A stretch of DNA of 64,000 bases from Enhygromyxa salina (lineage in GTDB: Bacteria > Myxococcota_A > Polyangia > Nannocystales > Nannocystaceae): the NCBI RefSeq assembly GCF_002994635.1, contig NZ_PVNL01000013.1:117184-181183 (forward strand), given 5' to 3'. The position numbers and the translations under genes are program-made. The notes beneath the pieces were generated by a model. It worked only from the letters and a program-made list of their open reading frames with translations. It searched no databases and had not been told where the DNA came from. Positions 26,931 to 34,658 of the stretch are shown in pieces (the stretch's first letter is position 1; each line of letters opens with the position of its first letter).

Positions 26931-28571
26931 CTACAGACGTGCGACGCCGAAGGTGTTGGGGCTGAGGGTTCGAGCTTGGGCCTCGCGGCAGGTTGCGAGC
27001 GCCGTCGCCAGTACCCGCCGGCTGTCTCGCGGATCAATGATGCCATCGTCCCACAGCCGCGCGGTCGCGAACAGCGCCGTGGACTCGGACTCGATCCGCT
27101 TGACGAGCGTGTCTCGCATCATGCGAACATTGTCGTCGCGGATCTTGCGGGCGGCCTCGTCGAGCATGTGATCCGTGCCCGCAAACTTGGCCTTGGTGAT
27201 GATCTCCATGACCATGCCGATCTGCTCGGCGCCCATGACCGCGACCTTGGCGTTGGGCCACGCAAAGATGAACCGCGGATCAAAGGCCCGCCCGCACATG
27301 CCGTAATTGCCGGCCCCGTAGCCCCCGCCCACCAGCAAGGTCAGCTGCGGAACCGTGGCGTTGGCGACCGCCTGGATCATCTTGGCGCCGTGCTTGACCG
27401 CGCCGCGCTGCTCGGCGTGCTTGCCGACCATGTAGCCCGTGGTGTTCTGCAGGTACAAGATCGGAATGTTGGCCTGACAGCACAGCTGAATGAACTGCGC
27501 GGCCTTGCACGAGCCGTCGGGCATGATCGGCCCGGCGTTGGCGACGATCCCCAGCGCGTAGCCCTCGATCGAGGCGTGGCCGCAGACCGTGTCCGAGCCC
27601 CAGCGGGCCTTGAATTCGAGGAAGTCCGAGCCGTCGACCAGGCGGGCGATCAGCTCGCGGATGTCCCAGGGGTGGCGGGGATCGGGGGGGACCAACCCAC
27701 ACAATTCTTCGGCGTCGTAGAGCGGTGGCTCGAACCCGAGCTGGGGTGGCGGGACATAGTTCTGATTCCAGCCCAGCTTGGCGACGATCTCACGGGCGAT
27801 GCGAATGCCGTGGGCGTCGTCCTCGGCCACGTACTCGGCCAGCCCCGAGACCTCGGCGTGCATCTGGGCCCCGCCCAGCTCCTCGTCGCTGGCGTCCTCG
27901 CCGATCGCCGCCTTGACCAGCGGCGGCCCGGCCAGGAACACCTTGGCCCGGCCGCGGACCATGATCACATAATCGCTGAGCCCCGGCAGGTACGCGCCGC
28001 CGGCCGTGGACGAGCCATTGACCACCGTAATGTGGGGGATCCCGGCGGCCGACATTCGAGCGATGTTGCAGAACACTTTGCCGCCCTCGACGAACAGCTC
28101 GCTCTGATAATTGAGGTTGGCGCCGCCGCTCTCGACCAACCCAATGCAGGGCAGCTTGTTCTCCAGCGCGATCCGCTGGGCACGCAGGCTCTTTTGCAGG
28201 CCCATCGGCGCGATCGAGCCGCCCTTGATCGCGCTGTCGTTGGCCGTGACCAGACAGCGCACCCCAGCCACGAACCCGATCCCAACGATGTTGCCGCCGC
28301 CGAGGGTGTCCTTGCGGCCGTTGTCGTCGTGCATCTTGTACCCGGCGAGGGTCGAGAGCTCGAGGAACGGACTGCCGGGATCGATCAGCCGGGCGACGCG
28401 CTCGCGCGGGGTCAGCTGGCCGCGCTTGATGAACTTGGCCCGCTTGGCCTCGCCGTGGGCCCGGACCGTGGCCTCGAGCGCGCGGAAGCCCTCGACCAGC
28501 GCCAGCATCTGGGCCCGGTTGTGTTGATATGCCTCGCTGCGGGTGTCGAGCGTGGATTGCAGGGTTGGCAT
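26931..28571 (-). CDS. atuC: Acyl-CoA carboxylase beta subunit (carboxyltransferase), geranyl-CoA carboxylase-like
   Basis: 546 residues, standard length. The N-terminal region ALEATVRAHGEAKRAKFIKR, RGQLTPRERVARLIDPGSPF and LGGGNIVGIGFVAGV, the first oxyanion region SGGANLNYQSELF, GSSTAGGAYLPGLSDYVIM, the second half GGYGAGNYGMCGRAFDPRF and the C-terminal MEIITKAKF are all carboxyltransferase signatures of the methylcrotonyl/geranyl-CoA group. It transfers the carboxyl group from biotin on the alpha subunit to the gamma carbon of a 3-methyl-2-enoyl-CoA. ATG 28571 follows the SDR stop codon after one base. Methylcrotonyl-CoA as substrate cannot be excluded from sequence alone. Confidence 0.85.
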   Translation of the reverse strand: MPTLQSTLDTRSEAYQHNRAQMLALVEGFRALEATVRAHGEAKRAKFIKRGQLTPRERVARLIDPGSPFLELSTLAGYKMHDDNGRKDTLGGGNIVGIGFVAGVRCLVTANDSAIKGGSIAPMGLQKSLRAQRIALENKLPCIGLVESGGANLNYQSELFVEGGKVFCNIARMSAAGIPHITVVNGSSTAGGAYLPGLSDYVIMVRGRAKVFLAGPPLVKAAIGEDASDEELGGAQMHAEVSGLAEYVAEDDAHGIRIAREIVAKLGWNQNYVPPPQLGFEPPLYDAEELCGLVPPDPRHPWDIRELIARLVDGSDFLEFKARWGSDTVCGHASIEGYALGIVANAGPIMPDGSCKAAQFIQLCCQANIPILYLQNTTGYMVGKHAEQRGAVKHGAKMIQAVANATVPQLTLLVGGGYGAGNYGMCGRAFDPRFIFAWPNAKVAVMGAEQIGMVMEIITKAKFAGTDHMLDEAARKIRDDNVRMMRDTLVKRIESESTALFATARLWDDGIIDPRDSRRVLATALATCREAQARTLSPNTFGVARL

Positions 28572-28572
28572 G

Positions 28573-29475
28573 TCAGTCCTCGGGCGTGGGCAGCTTGTCG
28601 AGCTTGGTCACCGCGCGCATGTCGTCCGGCAGCGTGCAGCGATGAAACCCGTCGTAGGGCAGCGAGCGATCGTGCTCGGGCATCGGCCAGTGGTGAGGCA
28701 TCAGCGGGGCCGCCCCATCGACGCACAGGGTCTGCCCGGTGATGAACGCCGACGCGGGCGACAGCAAGAAGCAGATCGCAGCCGAGATCTCGGCTTCGAC
28801 GCCAAACCGCTTGAGCGGCACGGCCTTGGTCATCTGCATGAACATGCTGCGCACCGCTTCTGGGTAGGTTTCCATGCCCGAGCTGGCGATCCAGCCTGGC
28901 GCGACCGAGTTGACCCGCACGCCCGCGCGCGCCCACTCGACCGCCGCGGTCTTGGTCAGATTGATCATCCCGGCCCGCGCCGCGCCCGAGTGGCCCATGC
29001 CCGGCATGCCCTTCCACATGTCGGCGACGATATTCACGATCGCGCCGCCGTGCTGCATGAAGTGCTGCGTGAACAATTCCCGGGCCATCAAGAACCCGCC
29101 GGTCAGGTTGGTGCGCACGACCGTCTCGAAGCCCTTTTGATTGATCGCCTCGAGCGGCGCCGGGTACTGGCCGCCCGCGTTGTTGACCAGCCCGTGCACG
29201 GCCCCGCGATCTTCGAGGATCGCTGCGATCGTGGCCGCGACCCCGGACTCCTCGCGGATGTCCTGGGTGTGCGCGCTGGCCTGGCCGCCGTCTTCGATGA
29301 TCTCGGCCTTGACCCGCTCGACCTTGTCGAGCTTGCGGCCGAGCAGCACGACGTGGGCACCGAGCGCGGCGAGCTCGTGGGCGGTGCAGCGGCCGATGCC
29401 GCTCCCGCCCCCGGTGACGATGATGGTTTGACCGGCGAACAGGTCGGGACGAAACACGGAACGGTAGTCGCTCAC
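28573..29475 (-). CDS. atuB: Short-chain dehydrogenase of the AtuB/AtuG type
   Basis: 300 residues from GTG 29475, which overlaps the TGA of the TetR gene (GTGA) and has AGAGGAG about nine bases upstream. Motifs: cofactor loop TGGGSGIGRCTAHELA, NNAGGQY, the ADMWKGMPGMGHSGAARAG stretch in place of the usual YxxxK region, and RVNSVAPGWIASSGME. The start SDYRSVFRPDLFAGQ and the ADMWxGMPGMGHSGAARAG block are characteristic of dehydrogenases in acyclic terpene clusters. AtuB and AtuG are proposed to act on citronellol, citronellal or a later hydroxy-CoA ester. Longer N-terminal extensions starting further upstream would overlap the TetR gene and look non-coding (Pro/Asp repeats). Confidence 0.85.
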   Translation of the reverse strand: MSDYRSVFRPDLFAGQTIIVTGGGSGIGRCTAHELAALGAHVVLLGRKLDKVERVKAEIIEDGGQASAHTQDIREESGVAATIAAILEDRGAVHGLVNNAGGQYPAPLEAINQKGFETVVRTNLTGGFLMARELFTQHFMQHGGAIVNIVADMWKGMPGMGHSGAARAGMINLTKTAAVEWARAGVRVNSVAPGWIASSGMETYPEAVRSMFMQMTKAVPLKRFGVEAEISAAICFLLSPASAFITGQTLCVDGAAPLMPHHWPMPEHDRSLPYDGFHRCTLPDDMRAVTKLDKLPTPED

Positions 29476-30170
29476 GCTGGCTGCTCCTCTGGGATCGGGT
29501 CTGGGATCGGGTCTGGGAGTGTAGTTGGGGTTGGCATCGGGCACAGCGCCTCGACGCGGGTGCTGTCGCTGCCCAGGCCACGCAGCAAGAACCGCGTCGC
29601 GTGGATCAGGGTCTGCGCGGGTGGGGCTGGGCGCTGCCAGACCAACGCCTCGAACAGCAGATCATCGAGCAGCGCGAGCGCGAGGTGGGCGGCCATGCGA
29701 TCGTCGTCGACGACGAAGCTGCCGTCGCTGCGGCCGGCCGCGATCAGCTGCGCGAACGGACGCGACAAGGTCTCGCGGCCCTCGAGCCAGATCTGCTCGA
29801 TCTCCTCGCTGCTCGTCGCTTCACGAAACACGCGGATCAGCGGGACCTGCTCGCGCATGACCGCGTGGATGCGGATCAGCGCCGCGACCAGGCGCTCGTC
29901 GGCCGGCGCGAGCGTGTCTGCGGTGCTCTCTTCGAACGCCTGCAGGTAGTGGCCAAGCACCTCGGCGCGCAGGTAAGGCAGCACCGACTGCTTGGACTTG
30001 AAGTACAGATAGAAGGTGCCCTGCGCGACGCCGGCCTCGCGGACGATCGCCGACACGCTGGTCTGGGCGAAGCCGCGAGCGAGGAACAGGCGCTTGGCGG
30101 TCGCTACCAATTCACGCCGCCGGCCGGTGCTGGGACCGGTGCTCGCGCGGGCTGGGTCGGAGCTGGGCAT
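29472..30170 (-). CDS. TetR-family regulator of the atu-like operon
   Basis: 232 residues. The N-terminal helix-turn-helix domain (about residues 18-65) reads ATAKRLFLARGFAQTSVSAI, then VREAGVAQGTFYLYFKSKQS, a textbook TetR motif. The ligand-binding part is helical and the tail is Pro-rich. It is the first gene of the operon and overlaps the SDR gene by four bases, so it is probably autoregulated together with the pathway, like AtuR or LiuR. A perfect 17-base palindrome lies 17 bases upstream of its start. The inducer would be a CoA ester of the pathway (inference). Confidence 0.88.
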   Translation of the reverse strand: MPSSDPARASTGPSTGRRRELVATAKRLFLARGFAQTSVSAIVREAGVAQGTFYLYFKSKQSVLPYLRAEVLGHYLQAFEESTADTLAPADERLVAALIRIHAVMREQVPLIRVFREATSSEEIEQIWLEGRETLSRPFAQLIAAGRSDGSFVVDDDRMAAHLALALLDDLLFEALVWQRPAPPAQTLIHATRFLLRGLGSDSTRVEALCPMPTPTTLPDPIPDPIPEEQPA

Positions 30171-30186
30171 GGTCGGAGGGCTCGGG

Positions 30187-30203
30187 TGACTGACTGTCAG
30201 TCA
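30187..30203. promoter_or_regulatory. Palindromic operator of the TetR/atu-like operon
   Basis: TGACTGAC (30187-30194), one T, GTCAGTCA (30196-30203): a perfect 8-bp inverted repeat with a single central base. Its size and position, 17 bases upstream of the tetR start codon, are typical of TetR-family operators for acyl-CoA catabolism genes. A half-like TGACTGA recurs at 30217-30223. It would cover the promoter of the eight-gene operon. Confidence 0.75.
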
Positions 30204-30297
30204 GCTGGCGCAAGATGACTGATCTGGGGGAGCTATGTCAAATACGCAGAACGCGCCCCGCTTGCGTGAGGCGCGATCGGCAGCTCGTCGGCGTGGC

Positions 30298-31419
30298 TCA
30301 ATCTTCGTCGTCGGGGACGGCGACCAGCTCTCCCGGCGAGCGGAGAATGTGGCGTCGTCCCTCCTTGACGAGCGTGCCCGACACACGCACCCGCGCGGCC
30401 TTCTGGTGCAGGTCCATCGCCTGGGCGTAGGCACCGGGACTCAGGGAAATGTAGACCTTCACCGTGTGCGGACGGTCGTCCACGGTGGCGAGCAGCACGA
30501 CCTCACCGGGTTGGGAGGGGTCGGTCGCCTCGCGGTCGAGCGTCCGGACGTAGCCCTCGATCTCAGTGCCGGGAGCCGGAGACGTCGCCTTCAAGACTCG
30601 CGCAGCCTCTCCCAGCGGCGCGAACAAACGATGGTCGAAACGGACTGGCGGGACCGTCGTCGCCACGGGCCTCCGCGCAGCCCAGGTGAACGCGATCTCG
30701 GTGTAGCCCTGGCCACCAGGTGGATGCAGCGCGGACAGAGCGGCCAAAAAGTTGGAGCTGAGGCCTGCTTTTGCGCCTTCGAGCAAGCGCTGGTCCTCTC
30801 CCGCCGTGAGTGCGTCCGCGGCTTGGTTGAGCGCGGTGGCCATCAGCCGAGTGACCCGGCGCGCGAAAGGATCCTCGATGGCGGGCCCACCGACGGCCGG
30901 TGAGACCGGAACCAGGATCGGCGACACATAGCTGCCTGAGCGAGTCGGCGCCTCTCGGCACGTGTCCACGAATGCCACAGCTTCGGCACGAGACAGGCGT
31001 GGATGGTGCGCGCGGGGCTCGATGATCGAGTGTGCCGCGGCCAGCAGCAGCTGCTTGCGGGCCTCACGGATACGGGCGGAGTCGCTGATCGAGATGGTGC
31101 CGGACTCGGTGTCGGCGCCTGCGAAACGAAACGCCAGCACGTCCGCCTCGGGCTGGCCGAGATCGAACACGATCGCGCGAGCTGCTCGACGCTCCACCAA
31201 GGACAGAACCTCGATGACCTCAGCCACGCGCCGACCGTAGTCCACGAAGTCCTGACGCCTCGGGATCTCGACGACGACATCTTGCTCGTGCTCGTTACGG
31301 TGGTAGCGCCAGTGCCTGTCGTTGAGCGCATCGCCCTCTTTCCACCCCGAAGCAACGAGGTAGCGGCGATAAGCCGAAGGCGGAAGCCGGCTCGCGGTCT
31401 GCAACCAATCGGGCTTCAC
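30298..31419 (-). CDS. Unrecognised partner protein of the DUF4365 gene
   Basis: 373 residues from GTG 31419, which overlaps the stop of the DUF4365 gene (GTGA), so the two are translated as a unit. No signal peptide or membrane helix. The N-terminal ~160 residues contain YRRYLVASGWKEGD and WRYHRNEHEQDVVVEIPRR, then a helical AEVIEVLSLVERRAARAIVF. The middle (LILVPVSPAVG..., helical) and the end (EGYVRTLDREA, VVLLATVDDRPHTVKVYISL, VRVSGTLVKEGRRHIL) look like a beta-rich OB-like domain. I know no family for it. Operon context with a nuclease-like DUF4365 protein suggests a defence or DNA-handling role (inference). Confidence 0.7.
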   Translation of the reverse strand: MKPDWLQTASRLPPSAYRRYLVASGWKEGDALNDRHWRYHRNEHEQDVVVEIPRRQDFVDYGRRVAEVIEVLSLVERRAARAIVFDLGQPEADVLAFRFAGADTESGTISISDSARIREARKQLLLAAAHSIIEPRAHHPRLSRAEAVAFVDTCREAPTRSGSYVSPILVPVSPAVGGPAIEDPFARRVTRLMATALNQAADALTAGEDQRLLEGAKAGLSSNFLAALSALHPPGGQGYTEIAFTWAARRPVATTVPPVRFDHRLFAPLGEAARVLKATSPAPGTEIEGYVRTLDREATDPSQPGEVVLLATVDDRPHTVKVYISLSPGAYAQAMDLHQKAARVRVSGTLVKEGRRHILRSPGELVAVPDDED

Positions 31420-31922
31420 AGCGCGTCCCCTCGGCTTATCCTGGTCATCATCGAGCGAAGGCTGTCTGGACAGAACAGGTTGGTCCTCGGAATGTGGATC
31501 GTCGTCGTCGCCGCGTCGCCAACGAGCGGGAGGCGACCGTGGAGGTGCTCCCAATAGGCGCAGCGGCGCATGATGAGCTCCTCGTTCGAGTATGAGATCC
31601 ACTCATGCTCGTCCGCCGGCAGCATGAGCACAACCAGGAGTATCGGCGTGTGACAGTCGTGGCGCAGGCGATCATAGTGCGCTCGCTCGAGCGACCACGC
31701 GATATGTTGGTCGTGCACATGACGCTGGTCGCTGGAGCACTTGAGCTGGAGGTCGATCTTGGGACCCGCCAGCGTCCCGCCGCCGAGCACGCCAGCGACG
31801 CCGATCGTGACATCCAGACAGTCATCATCTTGGCTCCACGTGCCCAGTTTGTACCCGCAGCGTGCAGCGATCGCGGCGATGTACGCCTTGCTGATCTCTT
31901 CGCGCTGCTGGTTTGGTGTCAT
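31416..31922 (-). CDS. DUF4365 / PD-(D/E)xK nuclease-like protein
   Basis: 168 residues. The order EISKAYIAAIAARCGYKLG, then DDDCLDVTI, a Gly-rich turn, KIDLQLKCSSD and ISYSNEELIMRRCAYWEHL follows the DUF4365 layout. An Asp followed by a strand with QxK (DLQLK) is a plausible PD-(D/E)xK-type active site. Such domains are usually DNA-cutting modules. ATG 31922 lacks a clear ribosome site. The downstream partner gene overlaps by four bases. The gene is divergent from the beta-lactamase gene. Confidence 0.72.
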   Translation of the reverse strand: MTPNQQREEISKAYIAAIAARCGYKLGTWSQDDDCLDVTIGVAGVLGGGTLAGPKIDLQLKCSSDQRHVHDQHIAWSLERAHYDRLRHDCHTPILLVVLMLPADEHEWISYSNEELIMRRCAYWEHLHGRLPLVGDAATTTIHIPRTNLFCPDSLRSMMTRISRGDAL

Positions 31923-32113
31923 GGCGGCGCGGTTGGCTCGGGGGTTGTACCATGGGTGCCCGAGACACCGAGCGGGCTGGACTTCACGTGCTGCGGAGCG
32001 TTCTGGTCAGAGTAGTGTGCGTACTCTCCGCTAGCGCGAGGCCTGGGGGAGATGATCGACCCCGCACCACCTTCACCCGGAACAAACTCGCTGGACGTCG
32101 CGTCGGTCGCCGG

Positions 32114-33094
32114 ATGTCAGCCGCTCGCGTGACTGCCCCGCTCGTCTCGTCGTTCGCCGTCGCCGTCATGCTCTGCGGCTGCCGCCCGATCGCCGAGCCC
32201 CCGCCGCCCGCGGATCAGCCAGCTCCGAGCGCGCCTCCCTCAGGCACGCCCGAGCCCGAGCCCGAGCCCGAACCCACGCCCGCGCTCACGATCACGATCA
32301 CGATCGATCACCGCCCCGAGCTCGCCGAGCGCATCACCGCCGCTGGCTACCGCGGGGCGATCGTGATCTTGGATCCCGCGGCCGCGACCCTGATCGTCTC
32401 GGACCCGGAGCTGGCCGAGCGCCAGTTCATCCCGGCGTCGACCTTCAAGATCCCAAACTCGCTGATCGCCCTCGAGACCGGGGTCGCCGACTCACCCGAC
32501 TTCACGCTGAAGTGGGACGGGGTTCAGCGCTGGGCGTCGAGCTGGAACCGCGACCATGATCTGCGCAGCGCGTTCGCGGTGTCGGCGGTCTGGTACTACC
32601 AAGAGCTCGCTCGACGGATCGGCGAGGCCCGCATGGCCGAGTGGGTGAGCGCGGCCGAGTACGGCAACGCCGACATCTCGGGGGGCGTCGATGCGTTCTG
32701 GCTCAACGGCGCCCTGCGGATCTCACCGCGCGAGCAGGTCGAGTTTCTGCAGCGTCTCCACACGGGCGCGAGCCCGTTCTCCCCGACCACCGTCGCGCGC
32801 TTCCTCGATGACGTCATGATCTACGCACCCCGGCCGGGCGAGTGGGCGGGTACACCCGAGCGCAGCGTCCGGGCCAAGACCGGCTGGGCCAAGTCAGAGC
32901 ATTTCACCGACTCGGTGACGGCCGGCTTCGAGGGCAACCTCGGCTGGTTCGTCGGATCCTTCGAGCGGCCCGACGGCCCGCGGGTGTACTTTGCGACGCT
33001 GTTGCTGACCCCCGAGCCGGCCCCGGACAGCTTCGCCGACGATCGTCCCACGCTCACGGCCGCGGCCCTGCGCGAGCTCGGCTACCTCGACTGA
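32114..33094 (+). CDS. Class D (OXA-type) beta-lactamase lipoprotein
   Basis: 326 residues from ATG 32114. The signal ends in VAVMLCGC, a lipobox, followed by a Pro/Glu-rich linker. All class D active-site boxes are present: S109-T-F-K112 (nucleophile Ser and carbamylated Lys), S157-A-V, Y183-G-N, K255-T-G, then GWFVG. Expected activity is serine hydrolysis of penicillins or related beta-lactams; the intact set argues for a working enzyme. The linker and lipid anchor are unusual additions to a typical ~265-residue core. No regulator or mobile element adjoins it, so it appears to be a resident environmental enzyme. A cell-wall-related role is also possible. Confidence 0.9.
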   Translation: MSAARVTAPLVSSFAVAVMLCGCRPIAEPPPPADQPAPSAPPSGTPEPEPEPEPTPALTITITIDHRPELAERITAAGYRGAIVILDPAAATLIVSDPELAERQFIPASTFKIPNSLIALETGVADSPDFTLKWDGVQRWASSWNRDHDLRSAFAVSAVWYYQELARRIGEARMAEWVSAAEYGNADISGGVDAFWLNGALRISPREQVEFLQRLHTGASPFSPTTVARFLDDVMIYAPRPGEWAGTPERSVRAKTGWAKSEHFTDSVTAGFEGNLGWFVGSFERPDGPRVYFATLLLTPEPAPDSFADDRPTLTAAALRELGYLD

Positions 33095-33220
33095 GACGGC
33101 TCGGAGCGGTGAGCCACCGCGTGAGCGTCAATACGCTGGCTTCACCAGGGCCTGGATCCAGCCGACCTGACCCCGTCCGCACGTAGGGGGCTCGCGTCGC
33201 TGGCCTGGACAGAGGGGGTC

Positions 33221-34630
33221 ATGCTCGGCTCAAATGCCGCCATGCATCCGCACCGGCTTGGCTCCGTCCTGACCTGCTCCCTGCTCTGCTCGCTCGCGGT
33301 GTCTTGCGTGGGCCCGATCGTCGAGGCCGACAGCGTCGGCACCGACTCCAGCGGCGATGGCGATGGTGACGGCGACCCCGGCGACGGCGACGGCGACGGC
33401 GATGGTGACGGCGACCCTGGCGATGGCGACGGTGATCCCGGCGATGGCGACGGCGATCCCAGCGGTCTGTGCGGCGACGGGGTGGTCGACCCCGGCGAGG
33501 AGTGCGACGACGGCAACATGGTCGACACCGACAGCTGCATCTCCACCTGCAAGCTGGCGGAGTGCGGTGACACGTTCGTGTTCGCAGGCACCGAGGCATG
33601 TGATGACGGCAACACCAGCGATGGCGACGGTTGCTCGAGCAGCTGCACGCTCGAGAGCTGCGGTGACAGCGTGGTCCAGCCCGGGGAGGCGTGTGACGAC
33701 GGCAACATGGACAACACCGACAGCTGCACCAACTTGTGCGTCGCGGCGGCGTGCGGCGACACCTTCGTCCACGCCGGGGTCGAAGACTGCGACGACGGCA
33801 ACCTGGTCGACACTGACGCGTGCACCAATGTCTGTGAAGACGCGGCGTGCGGCGACGGGATCATCTACGAGGGCATGGAGGCGTGCGACGACGGCAACAT
33901 GCTCAACACCGACGCGTGCGTGGGTATGTGCGTGGTCGCAACGTGTGGCGACGGCTACGTCCAGGGCGGCGTCGAGGAGTGCGACGACGCCAACAACGTC
34001 AACGACGACGCCTGCACCAACGCCTGCGTGGCCGCCGCGTGCGGCGACGGCCTGCTCCAGCCCGGCGAAGAGTGCGACGACGAGAACACCTCGGCGAACG
34101 ACGGCTGCTCACCCACCTGTCTGTGGGAAGAGCGCTACGTGTTTGCCACGAGCACCCAACACAATGGCAACCTCGGCGGCCTCGCGGGGGCCGACCTGAT
34201 CTGCAATGACCTGGCCGAAGCTGCGGACCTGCCGGGCACCTATATGGCGTGGCTCTCCACCAATCAAAATACCCCGGCGGGGCGCTTCACCCAGTCGAAT
34301 GTGCCGTATGTGCTGGTGACGGGGACCAAGGTCGCCGACAGCTGGCTCGATTTGATTGATAGTTCGCTCGACGCCTCGATCGCGCGGACCGAGCTGGGGA
34401 CCCCCTCGATCGACACGGCCAGCATGTGTGGCGGCAGCGTTCGGATCGTCTGGACGGGGACGTCTGGCAACGGGATGAACAGCGGGAATAACTGCAACAA
34501 TTTCTCCTCGAGCTCGAATGCGTCGAGCGGCACCATCGGGCGAACGACGGCGCTGAACGATGACACCTGGACCTCGTGTGGCGGAGGCGGGTGCAACCTG
34601 ACCGCGGCGCTCTACTGCTTTCAGCAGTGA
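33221..34630 (+). CDS. Cys-rich repeat lipoprotein with DUF1554-like C-terminal domain
   Basis: 469 residues from ATG 33221 (AGAGGGGG just upstream). The signal ends in LAVSC (lipobox). Residues ~45-80 are GDGDGDP repeats. About eight myxobacterial Cys-rich units follow ([16 protein letters not shown] type). The C-terminal ~165 residues, [20 protein letters not shown] through AWLS to the CFQQ end, match the DUF1554 fold (compare [22 protein letters not shown]...AWLS), related to the endostatin/C-type-lectin fold. A stalk of disulfide repeats therefore presents a globular binding domain on the surface. Same architecture as 451-1725 but with a different head domain. Confidence 0.9.
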   Translation: MLGSNAAMHPHRLGSVLTCSLLCSLAVSCVGPIVEADSVGTDSSGDGDGDGDPGDGDGDGDGDGDPGDGDGDPGDGDGDPSGLCGDGVVDPGEECDDGNMVDTDSCISTCKLAECGDTFVFAGTEACDDGNTSDGDGCSSSCTLESCGDSVVQPGEACDDGNMDNTDSCTNLCVAAACGDTFVHAGVEDCDDGNLVDTDACTNVCEDAACGDGIIYEGMEACDDGNMLNTDACVGMCVVATCGDGYVQGGVEECDDANNVNDDACTNACVAAACGDGLLQPGEECDDENTSANDGCSPTCLWEERYVFATSTQHNGNLGGLAGADLICNDLAEAADLPGTYMAWLSTNQNTPAGRFTQSNVPYVLVTGTKVADSWLDLIDSSLDASIARTELGTPSIDTASMCGGSVRIVWTGTSGNGMNSGNNCNNFSSSSNASSGTIGRTTALNDDTWTSCGGGGCNLTAALYCFQQ

Positions 34631-34658
34631 CGTCCCGCGCGAGCTCAGGCGCTTCAGC

